From Prevotella sp. UBA2755 (lineage in GTDB: Bacteria > Bacteroidota > Bacteroidia > Bacteroidales > Bacteroidaceae): a stretch of DNA of 11,236 nucleotides. A program made the translations under genes and the position numbers. The first letter of the stretch is position 1. Each line of letters begins with the position of its first letter. The stretch covers positions 50,389 to 61,624 of the forward strand of contig DEJF01000016.1 of assembly GCA_002353225.1 (NCBI GenBank). The letters run 5' to 3'. Under the pieces are notes generated by a model. It was not told the DNA's origin, ran no database searches, and saw nothing but the letters and a program-made list of their open reading frames with translations. Of this stretch, positions 1 to 6,590 are shown piece after piece.

Positions 1-522
1 CATCAGTTGGCAGGTTCTCCGTATAATGATCGCCGCAACTCCTGTGAGAATGTTGTCAAACATATTGCAGCCAAACATCCAGAAGGTAAGTTTGAGACCT
101 TACGTGATTGCTCATGGGAACAATTAGAAGAGGTAAAAGCAGAAGTTGGCGAGGAAGATTACAAGCGTGCTAAATTTGTACTCGGCGAGAAAGACCGTGT
201 TCTTGCTGTCTGCGATGCACTGACCGAAGGTGACTATGAGAAGGTTGGCGAAATGATGTACAAGACTCATGAGGGACTTTCCAAGGATTATGAGGTTTCT
301 TGCGAGGAACTGGACTTCCTGAACGACATTGCCAAAGAAAACGGTGTTACAGGTTCTCGTATTATGGGAGGTGGATTCGGTGGCTGCACCATCAACCTCG
401 TCCGTAATGATCTGTACAAAAAGTTCATCGAAGATGCCAAGAAGAAGTTCAATGCAAAGTATGGTCATGAACCAAAAGTATATGACGTAGTTATTGGAGA
501 CGGATCACGCCGACTTTGCTAA
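1..522 (+). CDS. galK: Galactokinase, C-terminal part (5' end outside window)
   Basis: Galactokinase phosphorylates alpha-D-galactose at O1 with ATP, the first committed step of the cytoplasmic Leloir pathway. The reading frame is open from base 1 (HQLAGSPYNDRR...) and gives 173 residues before TAA at 520-522. That is a little under half of a usual ~385-residue galactokinase, so the N-terminal sugar-binding signature and ATP-binding motif 2 lie upstream of the window. Visible family features are the SPYNDRRNSC segment, the GLSKDYEVSCEELDFL segment, and the C-terminal GHMP-kinase glycine motif RIMGGGFGGCTINLV near nt 358-402, where galactokinases usually read (M)TGAGFGGC. The TTG at base 7 is not a start, since homology continues upstream of it. 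A hairpin terminator follows, so galK probably ends its own transcription unit and is not part of the arabinose operon downstream. GHMP-family membership is very secure; galactokinase itself is also well supported by the motif wording. Confidence 0.95.
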   Translation, partial: HQLAGSPYNDRRNSCENVVKHIAAKHPEGKFETLRDCSWEQLEEVKAEVGEEDYKRAKFVLGEKDRVLAVCDALTEGDYEKVGEMMYKTHEGLSKDYEVSCEELDFLNDIAKENGVTGSRIMGGGFGGCTINLVRNDLYKKFIEDAKKKFNAKYGHEPKVYDVVIGDGSRRLC

Positions 523-547
523 TTAGTTGTTTAAAAACGTTAAATAT

Positions 548-590
548 ATAGCCTAAAGTGTTATTTTTACACTTTAGGCTATTCTTTTAC
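548..590 (+). terminator. Intrinsic terminator after galK
   Basis: A perfect 14-bp inverted repeat has arms at 548-561 and 569-582 (core TAGCCTAAAGTGT / ACACTTTAGGCTA) around a 7-nt T-rich loop, followed by TCTTTTAC. It begins 25 nt after the galK stop. The T-rich tract after the stem fits factor-independent termination of galK transcription and separates it from the arabinose operon. Confidence 0.88.
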
Positions 591-621
591 TTTGTCATAT
601 CAAAAATAAGTTGTAAATTTA
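591..621 (+). promoter_or_regulatory. Candidate Bacteroidetes-type promoter of the arabinose operon
   Basis: TTTG at 591-594 matches the -33 element and TAAATTTA at 614-621 matches seven of eight positions of the -7 element TAnnTTTG, with 19 nt between them. Transcription would start near 628, leaving a short A-rich leader of about 37 nt before the ATG at 665. This is the only sizeable non-coding gap ahead of eight close-packed genes, so a promoter is expected here. The exact boxes are a prediction from consensus. Confidence 0.6.
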
Positions 622-623
622 CA
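612..623. promoter_or_regulatory. Perfect 12-bp palindrome over the -7 box, candidate AraR operator
   Basis: TGTAAATTTACA is an exact palindrome at 612-623 and contains the whole predicted -7 element (614-621). A dimeric regulator bound here would block RNA polymerase directly. The obvious candidate ligand is the AraR-type protein encoded at 3635-4312 in the same operon. I did not find the same 12-mer in the other intergenic gaps. AT-rich promoters can be palindromic by chance, so the operator role is an inference. Confidence 0.45.
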
Positions 624-664
624 CCCAAAATAAAAACAATAACAAACAACTTAAACTTTCTGAT

Positions 665-1840
665 ATGAAAAACCTAAAGAATTCTTTGATGGGATGCATA
701 GCATTGGCTATGTTATCAGCATGTAACTCAGGTGAGCAAACCGCTCTAACAGTTTCCGGACTTGACCCTGCCAAGTTTGACACAGTGATTAACGAAAAGC
801 CAGTTAAACTTTTCACGTTGAAGAACCAGAATGGTATGGAAGTATGTATTACCAATTATGGTGGACGTGTGGTTAGTTTGGTAGTTCCCGACAAGGATGG
901 TAAACCTACTGACGTTGTATTGGGATTTGATAACATTGCCCAATATGCCGATACACTCAACTCTCCTTCCGACTATGGTTCTTCTGTAGGACGCTATGCC
1001 AACCGTATTAAGGAAGGTAAGTTCATTTTGAACGACACTACCTATCAATTAAAGAAAAACGATGGTCCTAACTGCCTGCACGGTGGTGGCAATACTGGTT
1101 GGATGCATCAGGTATATGATGCTGAGCAGATTGGTGACTCTATCCTCAAACTGACGATTATCGCTGAGGATGGTGAGAACGGATTCCCAGGTAAGGTAAA
1201 AGCCGTCACTACTTATAAGGTAACTGCCGACAACACACTGGATATGACATGGGAGGCTGAGACTGACAAGCCAACCATCATCAACCAGACCAATCACAAT
1301 TATTATAACCTAAATGGTGATTTCACACAACCGGGTTACGATATGGTATTGTATGTGAATGCAGACAATTTCACCCCAAGTGACAAACTATATATCCCGA
1401 CAGGTGAAATTAAGAGCGTTGAGGGTACACCTATGGATTTCCGTACTCCTCATGCCCTTGGTGACAGCATCAAGTCCACATTCGACCAGATTCAGAATGC
1501 CACAGGTTATGACCATAACTTCTGTCTGAACACTTATAAAGACGGTAAGGGCGACGACACTCAGGTATGTGCCAGCCTCTACTCACCTAAGACAGGTATC
1601 TTCATGGAGATGTTCACCAATGAGCCAGGTGTACAGGTTTACTCCGGTAACTTCCAAGGTGTAGGTCGTGACGCAGAGATCTCCCGTAAGCACGGACTGA
1701 AATATCCCAAGCATGTCAGTGTATGTTTGGAGAGCCAGAAGTATCCTGACAGCCCCAACCATAAGGAATGGATACAGCCAGTCCTGAATCCTGGTGAGAA
1801 ATACTATAGCCATGCAGCATATAAATTTACAATCAAATAA
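665..1840 (+). CDS. galM: Aldose 1-epimerase (mutarotase), lipoprotein
   Basis: Aldose 1-epimerase interconverts the alpha and beta anomers of free sugars; in this operon the likely substrate is L-arabinose released outside the cytoplasm. The 391-residue product starts with a lipoprotein signal whose lipobox is LSAC, lipidated cysteine at residue 20, so it should be anchored in the envelope and not cytoplasmic like E. coli GalM. The GalM-family residues are present: NYGGRV (64-69), GRYANRI (109-115, with Arg114), LHGG (His139), NHNYYNL (His211), GYDHNF (Asp283) and LESQ (Glu356). By family comparison, His211 is the likely acid and Glu356 the likely base. ATG 665 is chosen because it begins directly with the signal peptide. 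It is the first gene after the predicted promoter, and the symporter follows after 23 nt. It sits next to galK but lies beyond the terminator, so an arabinose-mutarotase role is likelier than a galactose role. The sugar specificity is inferred. Confidence 0.93.
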   Translation: MKNLKNSLMGCIALAMLSACNSGEQTALTVSGLDPAKFDTVINEKPVKLFTLKNQNGMEVCITNYGGRVVSLVVPDKDGKPTDVVLGFDNIAQYADTLNSPSDYGSSVGRYANRIKEGKFILNDTTYQLKKNDGPNCLHGGGNTGWMHQVYDAEQIGDSILKLTIIAEDGENGFPGKVKAVTTYKVTADNTLDMTWEAETDKPTIINQTNHNYYNLNGDFTQPGYDMVLYVNADNFTPSDKLYIPTGEIKSVEGTPMDFRTPHALGDSIKSTFDQIQNATGYDHNFCLNTYKDGKGDDTQVCASLYSPKTGIFMEMFTNEPGVQVYSGNFQGVGRDAEISRKHGLKYPKHVSVCLESQKYPDSPNHKEWIQPVLNPGEKYYSHAAYKFTIK

Positions 1841-1863
1841 TCACTTAAAACAATACAACTACA

Positions 1864-3609
1864 ATGAATTGGAGTTCTAATGAATTTATCTGGCTAGACT
1901 GGGTAGTCCTTGTCGTTGGCCTATGTGGAGTGATAGCAGCAGTATGGTATGCTATCTGGAAAGACAAGAAAGCCCAGCAGGGCGAAGACTCTTCCGCTTA
2001 TCTCTTTGGTAAGGGTGAGCCTTGGTATGTAATTGGTATGGCAATCTTTGCCGCTAACATCGGTTCCGAGCACTTGGTAGGTCTTGCTGGTACAGGTGCC
2101 AAGGACGGTGTAGGTATGGCACACTGGGAGATGCAGGGATGGATGATCCTCATCCTCGGTTGGCTCTTCGTACCATTCTATCAGTTACTCATCAACAAGA
2201 TGGGTAAGATTATTACCATGCCAGACTTCCTGAAGTTCCGATACACTCAGCGTACGGGTTCTTGGTTATCCATCATCACTTTGGTTGCCTATGTCTTGAC
2301 AAAGGTTAGTGTAACGGCATTTACTGGTGGTATCTTCTTCAAGTACCTCTTAGGTATCCCGTTCTGGTATGGTGCTATCGGTCTGATAGCCATCACCGCT
2401 GTATTCACCGTATTTGGAGGAATGAAGGGTGTGATGACCCTGTCATCTATCCAGACACCTATTCTTATTATAGGTTCGTTCCTCGTCCTTTTCCTTGGTC
2501 TTTCCGCACTTGGTGATGGTAGTGTCACACAAGGTTGGAGTAACATGATGGCAGCATGTAATGCCGCGCATGACGGTTATGGAACGACTCACATGTTCCA
2601 CACTAATCCTGGCGATCCAATGTATCCTCAGTTCCCTGGCTATGTCGTATTCCTTGGTGCCTCTATCATCGGTTTCTGGTATTGGTGTACTGACCAGCAC
2701 ATCGTACAACGTGTTCTCGGACAGGTTCCCGGTGAGGATAACAAGGTGGTAATGGCACGCGCACGTCGTGGTACCATCGCTGCTGGTTTCTTTAAGATCC
2801 TCCCTTGTTTCATGTTCCTCATTCCAGGTATGATCGCCTATGCTCTCTCTTTGAAGACCGGCAGTGGTATCGAGATGGACATCACCAACCATGAGTCTAC
2901 CGACGGTGCTTTCGCCATGATGGTGAAGAATATTCTGCCTGCTGGTATCAAGGGTATTGTGACCATTGGTTTCGTATGTGCACTGGTGGCTTCACTGGCA
3001 GCCTTCTTCAACTCTTGCGCCACCCTCTTCACCGAGGATTTCTACAAGCCTATGAAGAAGGGCAAGAGCGAGGCTCATTACGTATTCGTTGGTCGTATGG
3101 CTACAGTCGTAGTGGTACTGTTAGGTCTTGCTTGGATGCCTATCATGATGAACATGGGTAACCTCTACAGTTACTTGCAGGATATCCAGTCACTTATCGC
3201 ACCTGCGATGGTTGCCGTCTTCACCCTTGGTATCTTCTCGAAGAAGATTACGCCAAAGGCAGGTGAATGGGGACTTATCGGTGGTTTCCTTATTGGTATG
3301 GTCCGTTTGATTACCAATGTTATCACTGATTCCGGCAAGGCGGTGATGGACGGTGGTTTCTGGGATGCAACCTCATGGTTCTGGCAGACCAACTGGCTGA
3401 TCTTCGAGTGCTGGCTGCTTGTATTCATCGTCATCCTGATGGTTGTTGTCAGTTGCTTCACTCCTGCACCCTCAAAAGAGCAAGTTGACGCCATCACCTT
3501 TACCCCAGAGTTTAAAAAGAGCATTCGCGAGAGTTGGGGCGTATGGGATATTGTCGGCACATTGCTCGTTGTCGGCCTCGTATCCTGCTTCTACGCCTAC
3601 TTCTGGTAA
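1864..3609 (+). CDS. Sodium/sugar symporter, SSS family (SGLT-like), probable L-arabinose importer
   Basis: A 581-residue inner-membrane protein, rich in hydrophobic helices along its whole length, with the expected size of bacterial SSS transporters (about 14 membrane segments). Signature pieces are NIGSEHLVG (65-73), GGMKGVMTLSSIQ (185-197) and FWYWCTDQHIVQRVL (271-285); the last closely resembles the WYWCTDQVIVQR motif of SGLT-type glucose/galactose cotransporters. It should import a monosaccharide using the sodium gradient. The cargo cannot be read from the sequence, but the position between a mutarotase and AraR, followed by araD, araA and araB, points strongly to L-arabinose. The N-terminal helix (about 11-31) precedes a short charged loop, WKDKKAQQGED. 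The ATG follows an A-rich leader 23 nt after galM, and AraR begins 25 nt downstream. Confidence 0.93.
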   Translation: MNWSSNEFIWLDWVVLVVGLCGVIAAVWYAIWKDKKAQQGEDSSAYLFGKGEPWYVIGMAIFAANIGSEHLVGLAGTGAKDGVGMAHWEMQGWMILILGWLFVPFYQLLINKMGKIITMPDFLKFRYTQRTGSWLSIITLVAYVLTKVSVTAFTGGIFFKYLLGIPFWYGAIGLIAITAVFTVFGGMKGVMTLSSIQTPILIIGSFLVLFLGLSALGDGSVTQGWSNMMAACNAAHDGYGTTHMFHTNPGDPMYPQFPGYVVFLGASIIGFWYWCTDQHIVQRVLGQVPGEDNKVVMARARRGTIAAGFFKILPCFMFLIPGMIAYALSLKTGSGIEMDITNHESTDGAFAMMVKNILPAGIKGIVTIGFVCALVASLAAFFNSCATLFTEDFYKPMKKGKSEAHYVFVGRMATVVVVLLGLAWMPIMMNMGNLYSYLQDIQSLIAPAMVAVFTLGIFSKKITPKAGEWGLIGGFLIGMVRLITNVITDSGKAVMDGGFWDATSWFWQTNWLIFECWLLVFIVILMVVVSCFTPAPSKEQVDAITFTPEFKKSIRESWGVWDIVGTLLVVGLVSCFYAYFW

Positions 3610-3634
3610 ACGAAACTATTAAAACATCCGAGAA

Positions 3635-4312
3635 ATGACAGGTTTCTATGGTGAACATTCCAAGGTCTTCCTCTCTGTCGACTGTATAATCTTTGGATTT
3701 GAGGAGAATAAACTGAAGATTCTCATCGGCAAGAGACAGATGGATCCTGGTCGTGGCGAATGGAGTCTCTACGGAGGCTTCGTTCGCGGCGACGAGAGTG
3801 TTGACGATGCCGCTCTTCGCACCCTCTATGAACTGACGGGTATGCGGAATGTCTATATGCGTCAGGTTGGCGCTTTTGGTAGCATCGACCGTGACCCGGG
3901 AGAGCGTGTTGTCTCCATCGCCTATTATGCCCTTATCAATGTGAAAGACTATGACGACCGTCTTCGCCAGGAGCATGGAGTGGAATGGGTGGATATCAAG
4001 GAGATGCCCCCACTCTATTCTGACCATAAGGACATGGTTGATAAAGCGCGGAAACTGATGAAGGAGAAACTCAGAACAGAACCCGTAGGATTCCGTCTGC
4101 TTCCTTCTTTGTTTACGCTCACCCAATTACAGCGTCTCTATGAGGCAGTAAACGGGGAAGAACTCGACAAGCGTAATTTCCGTAAACGCATCAAGGAGAT
4201 GGACTATATAGAGAAGACAGAACTCATTGACAAGACAGGCTCTAAACGTGGTGCATTCCTCTATCGCTTCAACAGAAGTGTCTATGATGAAGATCCCAAC
4301 TTTAAATTATAA
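3635..4312 (+). CDS. araR: AraR, Nudix-domain transcriptional regulator of arabinose use
   Basis: The 225-residue protein has an N-terminal Nudix-like domain (about 10-145) and a C-terminal winged-helix domain (about 152-220: FRLLPSLFTLTQLQRLYEA and onward), the architecture of NrtR/AraR regulators. The Nudix box is recognisable at 48-70 (G-x5-E-x7-R-x-L-x-E-x2-G), but of the REUxEE glutamates only Glu66 remains: positions 63 and 67 are Thr and Leu. Pyrophosphohydrolase activity is therefore unlikely, and the fold probably serves as a sugar-sensing pocket. An AraR of this type from Bacteroides thetaiotaomicron is known to bind L-arabinose and control arabinose genes. Here the gene lies inside the operon it would regulate, suggesting autoregulation. 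The stop is 4 nt before the araD start, so the two are likely translationally coupled. The family call is firm; repressor action at the 612-623 palindrome is inferred. Confidence 0.9.
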   Translation: MTGFYGEHSKVFLSVDCIIFGFEENKLKILIGKRQMDPGRGEWSLYGGFVRGDESVDDAALRTLYELTGMRNVYMRQVGAFGSIDRDPGERVVSIAYYALINVKDYDDRLRQEHGVEWVDIKEMPPLYSDHKDMVDKARKLMKEKLRTEPVGFRLLPSLFTLTQLQRLYEAVNGEELDKRNFRKRIKEMDYIEKTELIDKTGSKRGAFLYRFNRSVYDEDPNFKL

Positions 4313-4316
4313 TATT

Positions 4317-5015
4317 ATGTTAGAAGAACTAAAAGAAAAAGTATTCCGTGCCAATCTCGACCTGGTGAAACACAATCTGGTGATATTCACTTGGGGTAAC
4401 GTGTCTGGTATTGACCGTGAGAAAGGCTTAGTAGTCATCAAACCCTCTGGTGTTGACTACGATAGTATGAAAGCGTCTGATATGGTCGTGGTTGACCTCC
4501 AGACAGGTAAGGTTGTTGAAGGTGATCTGAATCCTTCCTCCGACACACCTACTCACCTTGTATTATACCGTGCCTTCCCAGAGATTGGCGGTGTGGTACA
4601 CACCCACTCTACTTATGCCACGGCATGGGCACAGGCAGGTAAGGATATCCCCAGCATCGGTACCACCCATGCTGACTATTTCCATGATGCCATTCCCTGT
4701 ACTGGTGACATGACACAAGACCAGATGGCAGAATATGAGTATAACACTGGTGTAGTGATTGTAAACCGCATCGAGTCTGGCAACATCAACCCTGTTCATA
4801 CTCCAGGTGTACTGGTGAAGAACCACGGTCCCTTCTCATGGGGAAAGGATCCAGATAATGCCGTTTATAACGCCGTTGTCATGGAGCAGGTAGCGAAGAT
4901 GGCATTCGTATCATTCTCCGTAAACCCCAACACGACTATGAATCCGCTGCTGGTTGAGAAGCATTTCAATCGCAAACATGGTCCTAATGCCTATTATGGA
5001 CAAAAGAAAAAGTAA
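4317..5015 (+). CDS. araD: L-ribulose-5-phosphate 4-epimerase
   Basis: This zinc-dependent class II aldolase/adducin-family enzyme converts L-ribulose 5-phosphate to D-xylulose 5-phosphate in the cytoplasm, the last step of arabinose entry into the pentose phosphate pathway. The start is ATG 4317 (MLEELKEKVF), giving 232 residues, almost the same as the E. coli enzyme (231). An upstream ATG at 4227 is in frame but lies inside araR and would add 30 unrelated residues. Key residues are present at nearly E. coli numbering: TWGNVS (25-30), KPSG (42-45), SSDTPT (74-79, Asp76), metal ligands HTH (His95, His97) and His170 in VKNHGPFSWG, Asp120 in THAD, and the tyrosine pair near 226-227 in NAYYGQ. 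It is separated from araR by 4 nt and from araA by 33 nt. Confidence 0.97.
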   Translation: MLEELKEKVFRANLDLVKHNLVIFTWGNVSGIDREKGLVVIKPSGVDYDSMKASDMVVVDLQTGKVVEGDLNPSSDTPTHLVLYRAFPEIGGVVHTHSTYATAWAQAGKDIPSIGTTHADYFHDAIPCTGDMTQDQMAEYEYNTGVVIVNRIESGNINPVHTPGVLVKNHGPFSWGKDPDNAVYNAVVMEQVAKMAFVSFSVNPNTTMNPLLVEKHFNRKHGPNAYYGQKKK

Positions 5016-5048
5016 CAATATAACTAATAACTTCAAAAACTGAAAACA

Positions 5049-6587
5049 ATGAAAGCATTTGACAATTATGAGATTTGGTGGGTGACTGGTGCACAGCTAC
5101 TCTATGGAGGTGACGCTGTCGTAGCCGTTGACGGTCACTCTAAGGAGATGGTAGAAGGTTTGAACAACAGCGGAAACATCCCTGTAAAGGTCGTATATAA
5201 AGGAACTGCAAACAGTTCTAAGGAAGTCGAGGCAGTGATGAAGGCAGCCAACAACGACGACAAGTGCATCGGTATCATTACTTGGATGCATACTTTCTCA
5301 CCTGCCAAGATGTGGATCAAGGGTTTGCAGGACTTGCAGAAGCCTTTGCTTCACTTCCACACCCAGTATAATGCAGAGATACCCTGGGACACGATGGACA
5401 TGGATTTCATGAACCTCAACCAGAGTGCTCATGGTGATATTGAGTTCGGTCATATCTGCACCCGTATGCGTGTACCCCGTAAGGTGGTTTGCGGTTATTG
5501 GAAGAACGAGGAGGCTCAGAAGAAGATTGCTGTTTGGGCACGTGTCGCCGCAGGTGTTGCTGATGCCAAGAACGTACGTTGTCTGATGTTCGGTATGAAC
5601 ATGAATAATGTTGCCGTAACGGATGGTGACCGTGTAGAGTTCGAACAGCGTCTGGGCTACCATGTAGACTACTACCCTGTTAGTTCTCTGATGGAATATT
5701 TCAAGAAGGTGACCGATGCCGAGGCAGACGCTTTGGTAGAGGAGTATAAGAAGGAGTACACCATTAAGATTGATGAGAGTGGTGAGGAAGTTTACTGGGA
5801 GAAAGTGAAGAATGCCGCTAAGGCAGAGATTGCCCTTCGCCGTGTATTGAAGGATGAGGGTGCAACAGCCTTCACTACAAACTTCGATGACCTTGGCGAT
5901 GCCGACATCAACGATCCTAACTTCGTAGGTTTCGACCAGATTCCTGGTCTTGCATCACAGCGTCTGATGGCTGAGGGTATCGGTTTTGGCGCAGAGGGCG
6001 ACTGGAAGACGGCTTGTCTGTTCCGCACTTTGTGGGTGATGCAGCAGGGATTGCCTACTGGCTGTTCCTTCTTGGAGGACTACACCCTCAATTTCGCCGG
6101 TGACCGTAGTTCTTGTCTACAGAGCCACATGCTCGAGGTTTGTCCGCTCATCGCTGTCGACAAACCTAAACTGGAGGTACACTTCCTTGGTATCGGTATT
6201 CGCAAGCAGCAGACCGCCCGTCTCGTCTTCACTTCTAAGGTCGGACGTGGTATCAAGGCTACTGTTGTCGACCTCGGCAACCGTTTCCGCCTGATCTCTC
6301 AGGAAGTAGAGTGCATCGAGCCGAAACCTATGCCCAACCTTCCCGTTGCCTCAGCCCTGTGGGTTCCACAGCCTACCTTCGAGATTGGTGCAGGTGCATG
6401 GATCCTCGCAGGTGGTACACACCACAGTGCTTTCTCCTACGACATCACCGAGGAGTATTGGGAGGACTTCGCCGAGATGCTGGGCATCGAATATGTCAAG
6501 ATCAATAAGGACACCACCACGGCAAACTTCAAGCAGGAACTCCGCAACAGTGAGATTTACTACATGTTGAACAAAGCACTACGTTAA
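5049..6587 (+). CDS. araA: L-arabinose isomerase
   Basis: A manganese-dependent cytoplasmic isomerase that converts L-arabinose to L-ribulose, the first intracellular step of the pathway. The 512-residue length is close to the usual ~500. It opens with YEIWWVTGAQLLYG and carries GIITWMHTFSPAKMWIKGL (75-93) and the HTQYN segment (104-108). The four metal/catalytic positions known from E. coli AraA have clear counterparts: Glu316 in EGDWKTA, Glu343 in FLEDYT, His360 in SHMLEVCP and His458/His459 in GGTHHSAFS. The start ATG 5049 follows an A-rich leader (CAAAAACTGAAAACA) typical of Bacteroidetes. The kinase gene begins only 3 nt after the stop, so the two are surely co-translated. No truncation or missing residue is visible. 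Confidence 0.98.
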   Translation: MKAFDNYEIWWVTGAQLLYGGDAVVAVDGHSKEMVEGLNNSGNIPVKVVYKGTANSSKEVEAVMKAANNDDKCIGIITWMHTFSPAKMWIKGLQDLQKPLLHFHTQYNAEIPWDTMDMDFMNLNQSAHGDIEFGHICTRMRVPRKVVCGYWKNEEAQKKIAVWARVAAGVADAKNVRCLMFGMNMNNVAVTDGDRVEFEQRLGYHVDYYPVSSLMEYFKKVTDAEADALVEEYKKEYTIKIDESGEEVYWEKVKNAAKAEIALRRVLKDEGATAFTTNFDDLGDADINDPNFVGFDQIPGLASQRLMAEGIGFGAEGDWKTACLFRTLWVMQQGLPTGCSFLEDYTLNFAGDRSSCLQSHMLEVCPLIAVDKPKLEVHFLGIGIRKQQTARLVFTSKVGRGIKATVVDLGNRFRLISQEVECIEPKPMPNLPVASALWVPQPTFEIGAGAWILAGGTHHSAFSYDITEEYWEDFAEMLGIEYVKINKDTTTANFKQELRNSEIYYMLNKALR

Positions 6588-6590
6588 ACT

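Noticed and set aside
1..1840. galK and galM as one galactose operon
   Set aside because: A strong terminator (548-582) and a new promoter candidate lie between them, and galM is packed with the arabinose genes instead.
3677..3889. Active Nudix hydrolase annotation for the protein at 3635-4312
   Set aside because: Two of the three metal-binding glutamates of the REUxEE core are missing and a winged-helix domain follows, so a regulator fits better.
3512..4126. Minus-strand open frame across the symporter/araR junction (204 codons)
   Set aside because: Overlaps two well-supported genes, shows no domain-like pattern, and looks like an antisense shadow of them.
4227..4316. Upstream in-frame ATG giving araD a 30-residue N-terminal extension
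   Set aside because: It lies wholly inside the araR coding end, the extra residues do not resemble AraD, and ATG 4317 gives the family's normal length with catalytic His95/His97 at E. coli positions.
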